The notes: generated by a model not told the origin, from the letters alone. Counted from the first letter of the stretch, positions 45,013 through 54,597 are shown. The stretch is DNA of 64,000 nt from Enterobacter sp. SA187 (GCF_001888805.2 NZ_CP019113.1:2232001-2296000), one strand, 5' to 3'. Numbers and translations are program-made.

Positions 45013-46689
45013 TTATCCCGTCACCACCTCGCCCGCAGGCGGCGTTTCCAGCAGTTCCAGCATGGTGCGGGCGATTTCACGCTCGCCCATCACCACCTGA
45101 TTAGCACCGCGTTCGGTGATGTAATCCACCTCATCGTCATAATGCGCGCGGGCGATAATCTCAATATTCGGGCACTTCTCCCGCGCCGAGGCCACGATTT
45201 CCCCGGCTTCATAGCCGTTCGGGATCGTCAGCAGCAGCCAGCGGGCGCAGTCGAGATGCGCCAGATTCATGATCTCTTCGTTGGCGGCGTTGCCGAGCAC
45301 CGCGCGGATACCCCGCTCGCGCAGCTCATCGACGCGGGAGCGGGAGGTTTCGATCACCACCAGCGGAATACCCTGCGCCATCAGCTTTTCACCCAGCAGG
45401 CTGCCGACGCGGCCAAAGCCCACCAGCAGCGCATGATTACAAATGTCCACCGGGATCTGCTTCTCTTCTTCGATGGCTTCTTCCAGCGTCTGCTCTTCCA
45501 GGGTTTCGGTTTTATCAAGGTATTTTTCAAGGATGGCGAACAGGATCGGGTTCAGCATAATCGACAGGATCGCCCCGGCCAGCACCAGGTTCTGCCCGGT
45601 CTGCGGCAGTAAATCCAGCGCCATCCCCAGCCCGGCGAGAATAAAGGCAAACTCACCGATCTGCGCGAGGCTGGCGGCAATGGTCAGCGCCGTGCGGGGC
45701 GAGTGACCGAACAGGCGCACCAGGAAGAAGGCGGCCACGGATTTACCGAAGATAATAATTGCCAGCGTGCCGAGAACGGCCAGCGGTTCATCGATGAGGA
45801 TCAGCGGATCGAACAGCATGCCCACCGAGACAAAGAACAGTACCGCGAAGGCGTCGCGCAGCGGCAGGGTATCGTGCGCCGCCCGGTGGCTCAGTTCGGA
45901 TTCGTTCAGCACCATACCGGCGAAGAACGCGCCGAGGGCAAAGGAAACGTCGAACAGCTCCACCGCGCCAAAAGCAATGCCGAGCGCCAGCGCCAGCACC
46001 GAAAGCGTAAAGAGTTCCCGCGATCCGGTCGCCGCGCTGCGTGCGAGGATCCACGGCACCAGACGGCGGCCCACCAGCATCATGATGGCGATAAAGGCCA
46101 CCACCTTACCGATGGTGATACTCATATCCAGCGCCAGGGTGGCGAGGCCGACATTGCCTTTTTCCATCATGCCCGCCACCGCAGGCAGCAGCACCAGCGT
46201 CAGCACCATCACTAAATCTTCAACGATCAGCCAGCCAATGGCGATTTGCCCGCGCTGACTGTCGATAAGCTGCCGCTCCTCAAGGGCGCGCAGCAGCACC
46301 ACCGTACTGGCGGTGGAAAGACACAAACCAAACACGATACCGGTCATCAGTGACCAGCCCATCAGAGACGAGAGCGCCATGCCCAGCAGGGTTGCCACCG
46401 CAATCTGTGCGATAGCGCCGGGTATGGCGATGGACTTTACCGCCATCAGATCCTTCAGCGAAAAATGCAGTCCTACGCCAAACATCAGCAGGATCACGCC
46501 CAGCTCGGCCAGTTCAGGCGCCAGTTTGGTATCGGCAACGAAGCCCGGGGTAAAGGGTCCGGCTAACACACCCGCCAGCAAATAGCCCACCAGTGGCGAA
46601 ATGCGTAATTTGTTGGCAAGCATGCCGAGGATAAAAGCGAGCACAAGGCCGCCGACAATGGTGGTGATAAGCGGTGTGGCGTGATGCAT
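45013..46689 (-). CDS. ybaL: YbaL, CPA2-family cation:proton antiporter with RCK domain
   Basis: The 558-residue length equals E. coli YbaL. About twelve membrane helices of the Na+/H+ exchanger fold come first. A TrkA-N/RCK nucleotide-binding domain follows from about residue 415 (HALLVGFGRVGSLLGEKL). KefB/KefC relatives expel potassium, but YbaL activity is not established. The start at 46689 has AAGGAG before it. The 5' leader contains a TTTTGGT/ACCAAAA hairpin near 46725-46740. Confidence 0.95.
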   Translation of the reverse strand: MHHATPLITTIVGGLVLAFILGMLANKLRISPLVGYLLAGVLAGPFTPGFVADTKLAPELAELGVILLMFGVGLHFSLKDLMAVKSIAIPGAIAQIAVATLLGMALSSLMGWSLMTGIVFGLCLSTASTVVLLRALEERQLIDSQRGQIAIGWLIVEDLVMVLTLVLLPAVAGMMEKGNVGLATLALDMSITIGKVVAFIAIMMLVGRRLVPWILARSAATGSRELFTLSVLALALGIAFGAVELFDVSFALGAFFAGMVLNESELSHRAAHDTLPLRDAFAVLFFVSVGMLFDPLILIDEPLAVLGTLAIIIFGKSVAAFFLVRLFGHSPRTALTIAASLAQIGEFAFILAGLGMALDLLPQTGQNLVLAGAILSIMLNPILFAILEKYLDKTETLEEQTLEEAIEEEKQIPVDICNHALLVGFGRVGSLLGEKLMAQGIPLVVIETSRSRVDELRERGIRAVLGNAANEEIMNLAHLDCARWLLLTIPNGYEAGEIVASAREKCPNIEIIARAHYDDEVDYITERGANQVVMGEREIARTMLELLETPPAGEVVTG

Positions 46690-46886
46690 CCCATCTCCTT
46701 TCGTGAAGGTGTGTATCCATTTTTGGTCGAAAACCAAAAGCCCGAATTACAGTTTATGACAATTTTAACCATTATGTTGATGAATAATTGTTGAATTCTG
46801 AAGAAAAGAGCAACCTGTGCTAAAAAATCGGGCATCAGCCAGGATCTGAAAGGAGAGGGGCTGGCGGGCAGATGGGGCGGGAGAAT

Positions 46887-46917
46887 CGGGCGACCACCCA
46901 CACGGTTTGGTCGCCCG
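46887..46917. terminator. hairpin after fsr
   Basis: CGGGCGACCA and TGGTCGCCCG form a perfect ten-pair stem with an 11-base loop, starting five bases after the fsr stop on the minus strand. The minus-strand tail is poor in T, so its strength is uncertain. Confidence 0.5.
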
Positions 46918-46921
46918 TAAA

Positions 46922-48139
46922 TTACGCTTTCTGCCGGTTATCGGGCAGGAATATCGTTAAGATCCCCAGTAATGGCAGGAAAGCACAGATTTTATAAACC
47001 AAAAAGATACTGGTATGGTCGGCAACCAGCCCCAGCACAGCGGCGCCAAGGCCTCCCATGCCAAAAGCAAAGCCGAAGAACAGACCGGAAACCATGCCAA
47101 TCCGCCCCGGAAGCAGCTCCTGGGCATAGACCAGGATGGCGGAAAACGCCGACGCGAGAATAAAGCCAATGATCACCGTTAAAATGCCGGTCCAGTACAG
47201 AGATGCATAGGGTAAAACAAGGGTAAAGGGCGCAACGCCGAGGATCGAGCCCCAAATCACATATTTACGGCCAATCTTATCCCCGAGAGGGCCGCCAATC
47301 ATGGTGCCAGCGGCCACAGCAAACAGAAACGCAAACAGATGATACTGGGCGTTTTGCACCGATAAACCAAATTTTTCCATCAAATAAAAGGTGTAATAGC
47401 TGCTGATGCTCGCCATATAGAAATATTTCGAAAAAATCAGCATCAGCAGGATGGAAACGGCGAGGATCACCTTATTGCGCGGTAGCGGATTGATTACTTT
47501 CACCGCCGGTTTGCCTTTATTGACGCGATGCTGCGCCGCATACCAGCGGCTGACCTGCGCCAGCACCACGATCGCCAGCAGCGCAGCCAGCACGAACCAG
47601 GCAACGTTGCCTTTGCCGTAAGGGGCGATCACTAACGCCGCCAGCAAAGGGCCAAGTGAACTGCCGAAGTTGCCGCCCACCTGAAACAGGGACTGCGCCA
47701 GGCCATGACGTCCACCGGAGGCCATGCGCGCCACGCGGGATGACTCCGGGTGGAACACTGACGATCCTGTGCCCACCAGCGCGGCCGCCAGCAGCACCAT
47801 GCCGAAACTGCCCGCCAGTGCCAGCAGCACCAGCCCGCTCAGCGTAAAGCACATGCCAATCGGCAATGACCACGGCATTGGGTGTTTATCGGTATAAGCA
47901 CCGACCACCGGTTGCAGCAGCGACGAGGCCATCTGGAAGGTCAGGGTGATCAGACCGATTTGCACGAAAGTGAGGGAAAACTCAGACTGTAACAGGGGGT
48001 AAATCGCCAGAATCAGCGATTGCAGCATATCGTTAAGCAGATGAGAGACGCTGATCGCCCCCAGAATGCCAAACGAGGTGCGCGCCTGCGGCGACGCAGG
48101 CGATCCCGACAAGGCCGGGGCGGGTTCACTTATTGCCAT
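46922..48139 (-). CDS. fsr: Fsr, MFS fosmidomycin efflux protein
   Basis: The protein has 405 residues and twelve membrane segments of the major facilitator type. Conserved stretches include ARTSFGILGAISVSHLLNDM and FGFAFGMGGLGAAVLG, as in E. coli Fsr. It exports fosmidomycin when overproduced; the normal substrate is unknown. The ATG at 48139 is preferred to a GTG three codons upstream by family comparison. Confidence 0.96.
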   Translation of the reverse strand: MAISEPAPALSGSPASPQARTSFGILGAISVSHLLNDMLQSLILAIYPLLQSEFSLTFVQIGLITLTFQMASSLLQPVVGAYTDKHPMPWSLPIGMCFTLSGLVLLALAGSFGMVLLAAALVGTGSSVFHPESSRVARMASGGRHGLAQSLFQVGGNFGSSLGPLLAALVIAPYGKGNVAWFVLAALLAIVVLAQVSRWYAAQHRVNKGKPAVKVINPLPRNKVILAVSILLMLIFSKYFYMASISSYYTFYLMEKFGLSVQNAQYHLFAFLFAVAAGTMIGGPLGDKIGRKYVIWGSILGVAPFTLVLPYASLYWTGILTVIIGFILASAFSAILVYAQELLPGRIGMVSGLFFGFAFGMGGLGAAVLGLVADHTSIFLVYKICAFLPLLGILTIFLPDNRQKA

Positions 48140-48318
48140 AAAATTCACTTCTTTTTAATGGTGGAAGGGGCAGGTGTTTATCATAAAGATGACTAATAAT
48201 TATCTGCCTAACATACCTGCCCGAAAGGTTTGAAGGAAGTCGCAATTCTGAAAACTTATTTGTCTAATATTGCCGGGCACGCTACTTTTTGCGTCTGTTA
48301 AGGATCAGGGAGAGAAGC

Positions 48319-49971
48319 ATGAAATTTGTAAAGCAGGGCATCGCGCTGGCAATGCTGGCGGCACTGGGGCTGACGACTTTACCGGCTCAGGCCTACGAAA
48401 AAGATAAAACCTATAAAATCACCATTCTGCATACCAACGATCATCACGGCCATTTCTGGCGTAACGATTACCGTGAATATGGTCTGGCGGCGCAAAAAAC
48501 GCTGGTGGACGGTATTCGCAAAGAGGTGGCGGCAGAGGGCGGCAGCGTGCTGCTGCTCTCCGGCGGCGATATCAATACCGGCGTGCCGGAATCCGATCTG
48601 CAGGACGCCGAACCCGATTTTCGCGGCATGAATCTGATTGGTTATGACGCGATGGCCGTCGGCAACCACGAGTTTGATAACCCGCTCAGCGTGCTGCGCC
48701 AGCAGGAAAAGTGGGCGAAATTCCCGTTCCTCTCCGCCAATATTTATCAGAAAAGCACCAACGAACGACTGTTCAAGCCCTGGGCGATTTTCAAACGCCA
48801 GGACTTAAAAATTGCGGTCATCGGCCTGACCACCGATGACACGGCAAAAATCGGCAATCCCGAGTATTTCACCGACATTGAATTCCGCAAACCGGCGGAA
48901 GAAGCGAAGCTGGTCATTCAGGAGCTGAATGCCAACGAGAAGCCGGACATCCTGATCGCCACCACGCATATGGGCCATTACGATAATGGCGAGCACGGCT
49001 CTAATGCGGCAGGGGATGTGGAAATGGCACGCAGCCTGCCGACGGGCGCGCTGACGATGATTGTCGGGGGGCACTCGCAAAACCCGGTATGCATGGCGTC
49101 GGAAAACAAAAAACAAGTGGATTACGTGCCAGGGACGCCCTGCGCGCCGGATCGCCAGAATGGTATCTGGATCGTACAGGCCCATGAGTGGGGAAAATAT
49201 GTCGGACGGGCTGATTTTGAATTCCGCAACGGCGAGATGAAAATGGTGCGTTACCAGCTGATCCCGGTCAACCTGAAGAAAAAAGTGACCTATGATAACG
49301 GCGACAGTGAACGCGTGCTCTACACGCCGGAAATCCCGGAAAACGCCCAGATGCTCTCCCTGCTGACGCCGTTCCAGAACAAAGGCAAAGCCCAGCTGGA
49401 TGTGAAAATTGGTAACGTGAACGCGCACCTGGAAGGCGATCGCAGCAAAGTGCGTTTTGTGCAGACCAACCTGGCGCATCTGATCCTTGCGGCGCAAATG
49501 GCGCGCAACACTGCCGATTTCGCGGTGATGAGCGGCGGCGGTATTCGGGATTCCATTGAGGCCGGGGACATCACCTACAAAGACGTGCTGAAAGTGCAGC
49601 CCTTTGGCAACATCGTGGTCTACGTCGACATGAGCGGCAAAGAGGTGAAAGAGTACCTGAGCGCCGTGGCGAAGATGAAACCAGATTCCGGCGCTTATCC
49701 GCAGTTTGCTAACGTCAGCTTCACTTCTGCGAACGGCCAGCTTAACGATCTCAAAATCAAGGGCGAACCGGTGGATGACGCCAAAACCTACCGCATGGCG
49801 ACGCTGAGCTTTAACGCCACCGGTGGCGATGGCTACCCGCGCATTGATGAAAAGCCGGGCTATGTAAATACCGGCTTTATTGACGCGGAAGTGCTCAAGC
49901 AGTTTATCCAGCAGAATTCACCGCTGGATGCCGCGACCTTTGAGCCGAAAGGCGAGGTGGTCTGGCAGTAA
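48319..49971 (+). CDS. ushA: UshA, periplasmic 5'-nucleotidase/UDP-sugar hydrolase
   Basis: The 550-residue length equals E. coli UshA. A 25-residue signal peptide ends LPAQA. The metallophosphoesterase motifs ILHTNDHHGHFW and GNHEFDNP bind two metals, and the C-terminal substrate domain follows. It hydrolyses extracellular nucleotides and UDP-glucose. The ATG at 48319 gives the conserved signal sequence with AGGGAGAGAAGC before it. Confidence 0.98.
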   Translation: MKFVKQGIALAMLAALGLTTLPAQAYEKDKTYKITILHTNDHHGHFWRNDYREYGLAAQKTLVDGIRKEVAAEGGSVLLLSGGDINTGVPESDLQDAEPDFRGMNLIGYDAMAVGNHEFDNPLSVLRQQEKWAKFPFLSANIYQKSTNERLFKPWAIFKRQDLKIAVIGLTTDDTAKIGNPEYFTDIEFRKPAEEAKLVIQELNANEKPDILIATTHMGHYDNGEHGSNAAGDVEMARSLPTGALTMIVGGHSQNPVCMASENKKQVDYVPGTPCAPDRQNGIWIVQAHEWGKYVGRADFEFRNGEMKMVRYQLIPVNLKKKVTYDNGDSERVLYTPEIPENAQMLSLLTPFQNKGKAQLDVKIGNVNAHLEGDRSKVRFVQTNLAHLILAAQMARNTADFAVMSGGGIRDSIEAGDITYKDVLKVQPFGNIVVYVDMSGKEVKEYLSAVAKMKPDSGAYPQFANVSFTSANGQLNDLKIKGEPVDDAKTYRMATLSFNATGGDGYPRIDEKPGYVNTGFIDAEVLKQFIQQNSPLDAATFEPKGEVVWQ

Positions 49972-49983
49972 CCCTTTCTCTTG

Positions 49984-50017
49984 CCCTCTCCCTGGGGAGA
50001 GGGCCGGGGTGAGGGGC
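49984..50017. repeat. dispersed CCCTCTCC-type palindrome between ushA and ybaK
   Basis: CCCTCTCCC pairs with GGGAGAGGG around two bases and is followed by CCGGGGTGAGGGG. This unit is common in enteric intergenic regions and here separates convergent genes. The stem is shared with the hairpin at 34708-34729. Confidence 0.65.
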
Positions 50018-50497
50018 CTACTCGCGGCGGGCAATATCGGCGAATTTCGCATCAAGGATCTTCGCAAGATCCGCCGCCGCCAGCTCAATATCCAGCCCGC
50101 GTTTGCCGCCCGACACATAAATGGTGGCAAACTGCTGCGCCGGGGCGTCGATCAGCGTCGGCAGACGCTTTTTCTGCCCTAACGGACTGATGCCGCCCAC
50201 CAGGTATCCCGTAGTGCGTTGCGCCACCATCGGATCGGCCATATCCACTTTCTTCGCGCCCAGCGCCTTCGCCACTTTCTTCAGATCCAGCTGTCCGGCC
50301 ACCGGCGTGACGGCGACGGCTAACTGCTTCATGTCGCCGTTTATCGCCACCAAAAGCGTTTTATAAACCTGATCGGCATTCAGGCCGAGCTTACGCACCA
50401 CTTCATCGCCAAAATTCGTTTCGCTGGGATCGTGATCGTAAGTGTGAAGCTGAAAAGTAACCTTGTTTTTTTCCAGTAATTTAACGGCGGGTGTCAT
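50018..50497 (-). CDS. ybaK: YbaK, Cys-tRNA(Pro)/Cys-tRNA(Cys) deacylase
   Basis: The 159-residue protein equals E. coli YbaK. It has the editing-domain fold with the substrate lysine region (DQVYKTLLV) and GGISPLGQKK. It hydrolyses Cys mischarged on tRNA-Pro in trans with prolyl-tRNA synthetase. The start at 50497 gives MTPAVKLLEKNKV as in the family. The sRNA gene chiX lies between it and ybaP. Confidence 0.96.
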   Translation of the reverse strand: MTPAVKLLEKNKVTFQLHTYDHDPSETNFGDEVVRKLGLNADQVYKTLLVAINGDMKQLAVAVTPVAGQLDLKKVAKALGAKKVDMADPMVAQRTTGYLVGGISPLGQKKRLPTLIDAPAQQFATIYVSGGKRGLDIELAAADLAKILDAKFADIARRE

Positions 50498-50583
50498 AAA
50501 AATCCTTCTTACCACTGAGGTATCACACAGCCAGCATACGCCGGGCAAGGGGCGCAAAAATAGTACCATCTTGCGCAATAGTG

Positions 50584-50613
50584 TTGGCAGTTGCGCTAAC
50601 TTTGAGCGACAAT
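50584..50613 (+). promoter_or_regulatory. chiX promoter
   Basis: TTGGCA (50584-50589) and GACAAT (50608-50613) are separated by 18 bases on the plus strand, and would start transcription near 50620. Confidence 0.6.
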
Positions 50614-50619
50614 TAGCGC

Positions 50620-50698
50620 GCACTGGCGTTAACGCCAGAACTACAATAATGATGAAATTCCTCTTTGACGGGCCAATATAATTATTGGCCATTTTTTT
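50620..50698 (+). ncRNA. chiX: ChiX (MicM/SroB) small RNA
   Basis: The segment ATGAAATTCCTCTTTGACGG before the terminator (50652-50671) is identical to the core of E. coli ChiX, which holds its seed for chiP and chb mRNA. The terminator GGCCAATA/TATTGGCC with TAAT loop and seven T (50671-50698) also matches, with a changed loop. The 5' hairpin (CTGGCG/CGCCAG) differs in sequence from E. coli. The location between ybaK and ybaP on the opposite strand is conserved. The 5' end is inferred from the promoter. The terminator overlaps the ybaP stop codon. Confidence 0.92.
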
Positions 50699-51491
50699 GC
50701 CGCAACAGCGTCGGCAAGTTCCCCTCTCCGTACAGATGCAGCGCGCCCGCGGCTACCACATAATGCCCCGGCGGCAACGCCTGCAAATGCTCACACCATG
50801 CCTGATTACGCTGATGCATCAGGATCTCATACAGCGGCTCGCTGAAGGTCGACGGCAGCGCGATGTCCCGATCCGTGGGCGGTTTGTTCATCCACCAGCC
50901 AATCATCACCTGCAACAGCCGGGCATTGGTGTGCCAGTGCTCCAGCGTATCCAGCAGCAGGGCTTTACCGTCGTCGGGCAACTGACTCAGCAGATCGATT
51001 TGATTCTGCGTCCCTTCCAGTTCCATCACCGGAAGCGCCGCCTGTTTTGCCGCCTGCAACAGCTGATAATCAATGCCGAAATCCGGACGCAGGCCCAGCC
51101 GCTGCGCCTGGGTAGCCTGCAACACCAGCGCGATTTTCCACGCGGGCTGATCGTCAAAGATGTCAGGGGCAAGGGATAAGGTTTGTAGCAGCGTTTCAAG
51201 ATCGCGCTGTTCCGCGTCCGTCAGCCGTTCCGCCAGCGGCGCGCGCGGCGGAAGATCGTTGAAGGGCGAGGCCTGGCCGGAGACATCGGCCTCGACAATC
51301 AGCGCCGTCGCCTGCTGAAGCTTTTTCAGCAAGCCAGCGGGCAGGGGGGTCATGTCGCGCGTACCCATATGAATACTGCCGACCAGATGAAGATGACGCC
51401 CGCCGGGCAGCGTCAAATCTATCGCGGGCCACGGATAACGGGGGGCCCGCAGTGCGTCAAACCAAACTTTTAACCGGCTAAACAGGTTCAT
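50682..51491 (-). CDS. ybaP: YbaP, TraB/GumN-family protein
   Basis: The protein has 269 residues against 264 in E. coli. The family begins with a beta-strand and the motif HLVGSIHMGTRDM, and the C-terminal half has YVVAAGALHLYGEGNL, the two conserved Gly-x-His-like elements of the TraB/PrgY/GumN clan. The function is unknown; a metal-dependent protease-like fold has been proposed for the clan. The start at 51491 gives MNLFSRLKVWFDAL. Confidence 0.93.
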   Translation of the reverse strand: MNLFSRLKVWFDALRAPRYPWPAIDLTLPGGRHLHLVGSIHMGTRDMTPLPAGLLKKLQQATALIVEADVSGQASPFNDLPPRAPLAERLTDAEQRDLETLLQTLSLAPDIFDDQPAWKIALVLQATQAQRLGLRPDFGIDYQLLQAAKQAALPVMELEGTQNQIDLLSQLPDDGKALLLDTLEHWHTNARLLQVMIGWWMNKPPTDRDIALPSTFSEPLYEILMHQRNQAWCEHLQALPPGHYVVAAGALHLYGEGNLPTLLRQKNGQ

Positions 51492-51589
51492 ACAGGCTCC
51501 CGCAAAAGAAAGGACCATGCTAGCGCGCGAGGAAGGTGGGTGCAAATCGGCTAACGGCGACCCTCCCGCAGGAAGGCCGCCGGTGCGGA

Positions 51590-54091
51590 TCAGGCTTTAG
51601 GTTTGTAGCGCAACAGGCGGTTGGCGTTGCTCACCACGGTGATGGATGACAGCGCCATCGCCGCGCCCGCCACTACCGGGCTTAACAGCGAGCCGGTAAG
51701 CGGCCACAGCACCCCTGCGGCAATGGGAATGCCCAGCGAGTTATAGATAAAGGCCCCCAGCAGGTTCTGCTTCATATTGCGCAGCGTCGCTTTCGAAATA
51801 TCCAGCGCATCCGCCACGCCCGTCAGGCTGTGACGCATCAGGGTGATAGCCGCCGTTTCGATGGCGACATCGCTGCCGCCGCCCATGGCGATCCCCACTT
51901 CCGCCTGCGCCAGCGCCGGTGCATCATTAATGCCGTCGCCGATCATCGCCACCTGACGGCCTTCCTGCTGCAATTTCTTAATCGCATCGGCTTTGCCGTC
52001 CGGCAGTACCCCGGCGATTACCTCATCGATTCCGGCTTCCTGCGCAATGGCTTTCGCGGTTACCGGGTTATCGCCGGTGAGCATCACCAGCCGGTAGCCG
52101 GCCTGATGCAGACGCGCCAGCGCGCTCACGCTGTCGGAACGCAGCGGATCGCGGATTGCCAGCAGCGCCACGGCGGTGCCGTCCACCGCCAACAGCACCG
52201 GCGTCGCGCCCTGCGCCGCCCGGGCGGCAATCGCCTCGTCAAGCGCGCGGGTATCAACGTGCTGTTGATTAAGCAGCGCCTGGTTGCCCAGCAACAGCGC
52301 GTGATTATCCACCATGCCGCTGACCCCCAGCCCGCCGAGGGTACGGAAATCCCGCACCTCCGGCAGCTCGTCGTCAGCGGCTTTTTCGACGATTGCGCGG
52401 GCCAGCGGATGGCCGGATCCCTGCTCCAGCGCCGCCGCCAGCCGCAGCACCTCGCGTTCTTGATAAGCGCCGGTCAGGGTGACGGCGACCACCTGCGGTT
52501 TGCCTTCCGTCAGCGTGCCGGTCTTGTCAAAGACCAGTGTATCCACCTGGCTGCCGCGTTGCAGCGCATCGGCATCGCGCACCAGCACGCCATATTCAGC
52601 AGCGCGCCCGACGCCGGAGATAATCGACATCGGCGTGGCCAGCCCCAGCGCGCACGGACAGGCGATGATCAGCACCGTGGTGACGATCACCAGGGTATAA
52701 ACAATTTGCGGCGCGGGGCCGAAGAAATACCAGATCGCGCCGCTGAACAGGGCAATGGCGACCACCACCGGCACAAAAATGGCCGAGATTTTATCCGCCA
52801 GCTGACCGATTTCCGGCTTGCTGCTCTGCGCCTGGCGCACCATGCGGATAATGCGCGACAGGGTGGTGTGGCTGCCGACGGCGCTGGCTTTGAACAGCAC
52901 GCTGCCATCGGTCATTACTGTCCCGGCGTGAACCGCATCGCCCTGGCTTTTTTGCAGCGGCACCGGTTCGCCGGTAAGCATCGCCTCATCCAGCCAGGCT
53001 TCGCCCTGGACGATCTCGCCGTCGACCGGCACGCGATCGCCGGTGGTCAGGCGCAGGATCATGCCCGGCTGCACCTCCGCCAGCGGCAGGGTTTTCTCAC
53101 CCGCGTCGGTGACCACGCGCGCCGAGGGTGGCGTTAAGTCGAGCAGACGTTCCAGCGCTTTTGACGAGCGCGCCCGCGCCCGTGCTTCCAGCATATGCCC
53201 GAGGTTAATCAGGCCGATGATCATCGCGCTGGCTTCATAATAGAGGTGGCGGGCTTCCATCGGGAAGGCGTGCGGCCAAAGGTTGACGCTGATGGAATAG
53301 AGCCAGGCCACGCCCGTCCCCAGCGCGACAAGGGTATCCATGGTGGCAGTGCGGTTCAGCAGGCTTTTCCAGGCGCTGCGGTAAAAATGCCCGCCCGCGA
53401 ACACCATCACGGCGAGAGTGATAGCGCCGATCACCAGCCACAGGGTGCGGTTAGCATCGGTGACCATCATATTGTCACCCGTCATGCCCCACAGCATCAC
53501 CGGAATACCCACCAGCAGCGCGACAATGGCCTGCCAGCGGAAACGTTTTAAGGTCGCAAGGGCGGTTTCCTGTTGGCGCTCGCGGCGCTTCACATCATCT
53601 TCGATGATCTCCGCGCCGTAGCCGGCATTTTCCACCGCGCTCACTAATTCAGCGGCGGAGGCGCTGCCCATTACCAGCGCAGAGCGCTCCGCCAGATTGA
53701 CCCGTGCCTGGCTGACGCCCGGTACCGCCTGTAAGGCTTTTTGCACGCGGGAGACACAGCTGGCGCAGCTCATGCCGCTTAACAGCAACTGCTGGCTGTC
53801 TTGCAGGTCATCCGCTGCCGGAAGCTCAGGTTGCGCCGCTGTCAGTGCTTCCGACGGGAGTGATGACTCTGCCAGCGGTTTAGCCTTTGGGTATTCGGGG
53901 CTCGCGTCGTACCCGGCTTGTTTAATGGTATCGATAAGCTCCGCCGCGCTGGCGCTGCCGGTCACGTCGGCATGGGTCAGCGTCACTTCCGCCTGTTCAA
54001 CGTCAGGGCGCTGCTCCAGACTTTCTTTAACACGTTTCACGCAGTGGCCACAGGTGAGGCCATCAAGCGCTAAAGCGATGGTTTGCGACAT
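51590..54091 (-). CDS. copA: CopA, Cu(+)-exporting P-type ATPase
   Basis: The protein has 833 residues against 834 in E. coli. Two N-terminal metal-binding domains carry Cys-x-x-Cys at positions 14/17 (GLTCGHC) and 109/112 (GMSCASC). The copper-binding Cys-Pro-Cys is in IACPCALGLATP. The phosphorylated aspartate is in DKTGTLTEG and the hinge in GDGINDAPAL. It exports Cu+ from the cytoplasm and is activated by CueR, encoded divergently. The start at 54091 gives MSQTIALALDG. Confidence 0.98.
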   Translation of the reverse strand: MSQTIALALDGLTCGHCVKRVKESLEQRPDVEQAEVTLTHADVTGSASAAELIDTIKQAGYDASPEYPKAKPLAESSLPSEALTAAQPELPAADDLQDSQQLLLSGMSCASCVSRVQKALQAVPGVSQARVNLAERSALVMGSASAAELVSAVENAGYGAEIIEDDVKRRERQQETALATLKRFRWQAIVALLVGIPVMLWGMTGDNMMVTDANRTLWLVIGAITLAVMVFAGGHFYRSAWKSLLNRTATMDTLVALGTGVAWLYSISVNLWPHAFPMEARHLYYEASAMIIGLINLGHMLEARARARSSKALERLLDLTPPSARVVTDAGEKTLPLAEVQPGMILRLTTGDRVPVDGEIVQGEAWLDEAMLTGEPVPLQKSQGDAVHAGTVMTDGSVLFKASAVGSHTTLSRIIRMVRQAQSSKPEIGQLADKISAIFVPVVVAIALFSGAIWYFFGPAPQIVYTLVIVTTVLIIACPCALGLATPMSIISGVGRAAEYGVLVRDADALQRGSQVDTLVFDKTGTLTEGKPQVVAVTLTGAYQEREVLRLAAALEQGSGHPLARAIVEKAADDELPEVRDFRTLGGLGVSGMVDNHALLLGNQALLNQQHVDTRALDEAIAARAAQGATPVLLAVDGTAVALLAIRDPLRSDSVSALARLHQAGYRLVMLTGDNPVTAKAIAQEAGIDEVIAGVLPDGKADAIKKLQQEGRQVAMIGDGINDAPALAQAEVGIAMGGGSDVAIETAAITLMRHSLTGVADALDISKATLRNMKQNLLGAFIYNSLGIPIAAGVLWPLTGSLLSPVVAGAAMALSSITVVSNANRLLRYKPKA
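53880..54091 (-). CDS. copA: CopA(Z), truncated copper chaperone made by -1 frameshift
   Basis: The slippery heptamer CCCAAAG (plus-strand complement at 53885-53891) is read as C CCA AAG at codons 68-69 of copA. Slipping back one base gives CCC AAA GGC TAA, so translation ends with a glycine after 70 residues at 53880. E. coli makes a 70-residue CopA(Z) copper chaperone from the same heptamer. The downstream stimulatory structure was not folded here. Confidence 0.8.
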
Positions 54092-54146
54092 AATTAAACT
54101 CCTGTAATTTCGGTTGAACCAATACACACATTGATTACAGTTATAA

Positions 54147-54177
54147 AGGTTAAACCTTCCATCAAGGGGAAGGTCAA
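54147..54177 (-). promoter_or_regulatory. copA promoter with CueR box
   Basis: The inverted repeat ACCTTCC-N7-GGAAGGT lies at 54154-54174. On the minus strand it sits between -35 TTGACC and -10 TAACCT, with the long 19-base spacer typical of MerR-family activation. Confidence 0.9.
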
Positions 54178-54186
54178 GGGGGAAAG

Positions 54187-54597
54187 ATGAATATCAGCGA
54201 TGTGGCGAAAAAAACCGGCTTAACCAGCAAAGCGATCCGTTTTTATGAGGAAAAAGGGCTGGTGACGCCGCCGTTGCGCAGTGACAACGGTTACCGGCAC
54301 TACACGCAAAAACATCTCGATGAGCTGACGCTGCTGCGTCAGGCGCGGCAGGTAGGATTTAATCTTGAGGAGTGCGGCGAGCTGGTGGGGCTGTTTAACG
54401 ATCCTGCGCGTCACAGCGCTGATGTGAAAGCGCGCACGCTGCAAAAAGTGGCGGAGATTGAGCGCCACATTGTTGAGCTGCAATCGATGCGCGAACAGTT
54501 GCTGACGCTGGCGGCCTCCTGTCCGGGCGATGACAGCGCCGACTGCCCGATTATTGATAATCTCTCGGGCTGCTGCCATCGCAAGGCGCAGGCATAA
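54187..54597 (+). CDS. cueR: CueR, MerR-family copper-responsive activator
   Basis: The 136-residue protein has the MerR winged helix at residues 1-70 (MNISDVAKKTGLTSKAIRFY), a dimerisation helix, and Cu+ ligands Cys112 and Cys120 (SCPGDDSADC). It activates copA and cueO when Cu+ is bound. Its TAA directly abuts the stop codon of the convergent PTS gene with no base between. In E. coli the glsA-ybaT genes lie between copA and cueR; here cueR is directly divergent from copA. Confidence 0.97.
   Translation: MNISDVAKKTGLTSKAIRFYEEKGLVTPPLRSDNGYRHYTQKHLDELTLLRQARQVGFNLEECGELVGLFNDPARHSADVKARTLQKVAEIERHIVELQSMREQLLTLAASCPGDDSADCPIIDNLSGCCHRKAQA

Noticed and set aside
50671..50698. Terminator of an antisense transcript in ybaP
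   Set aside because: The hairpin is explained as the Rho-independent terminator of the chiX sRNA.
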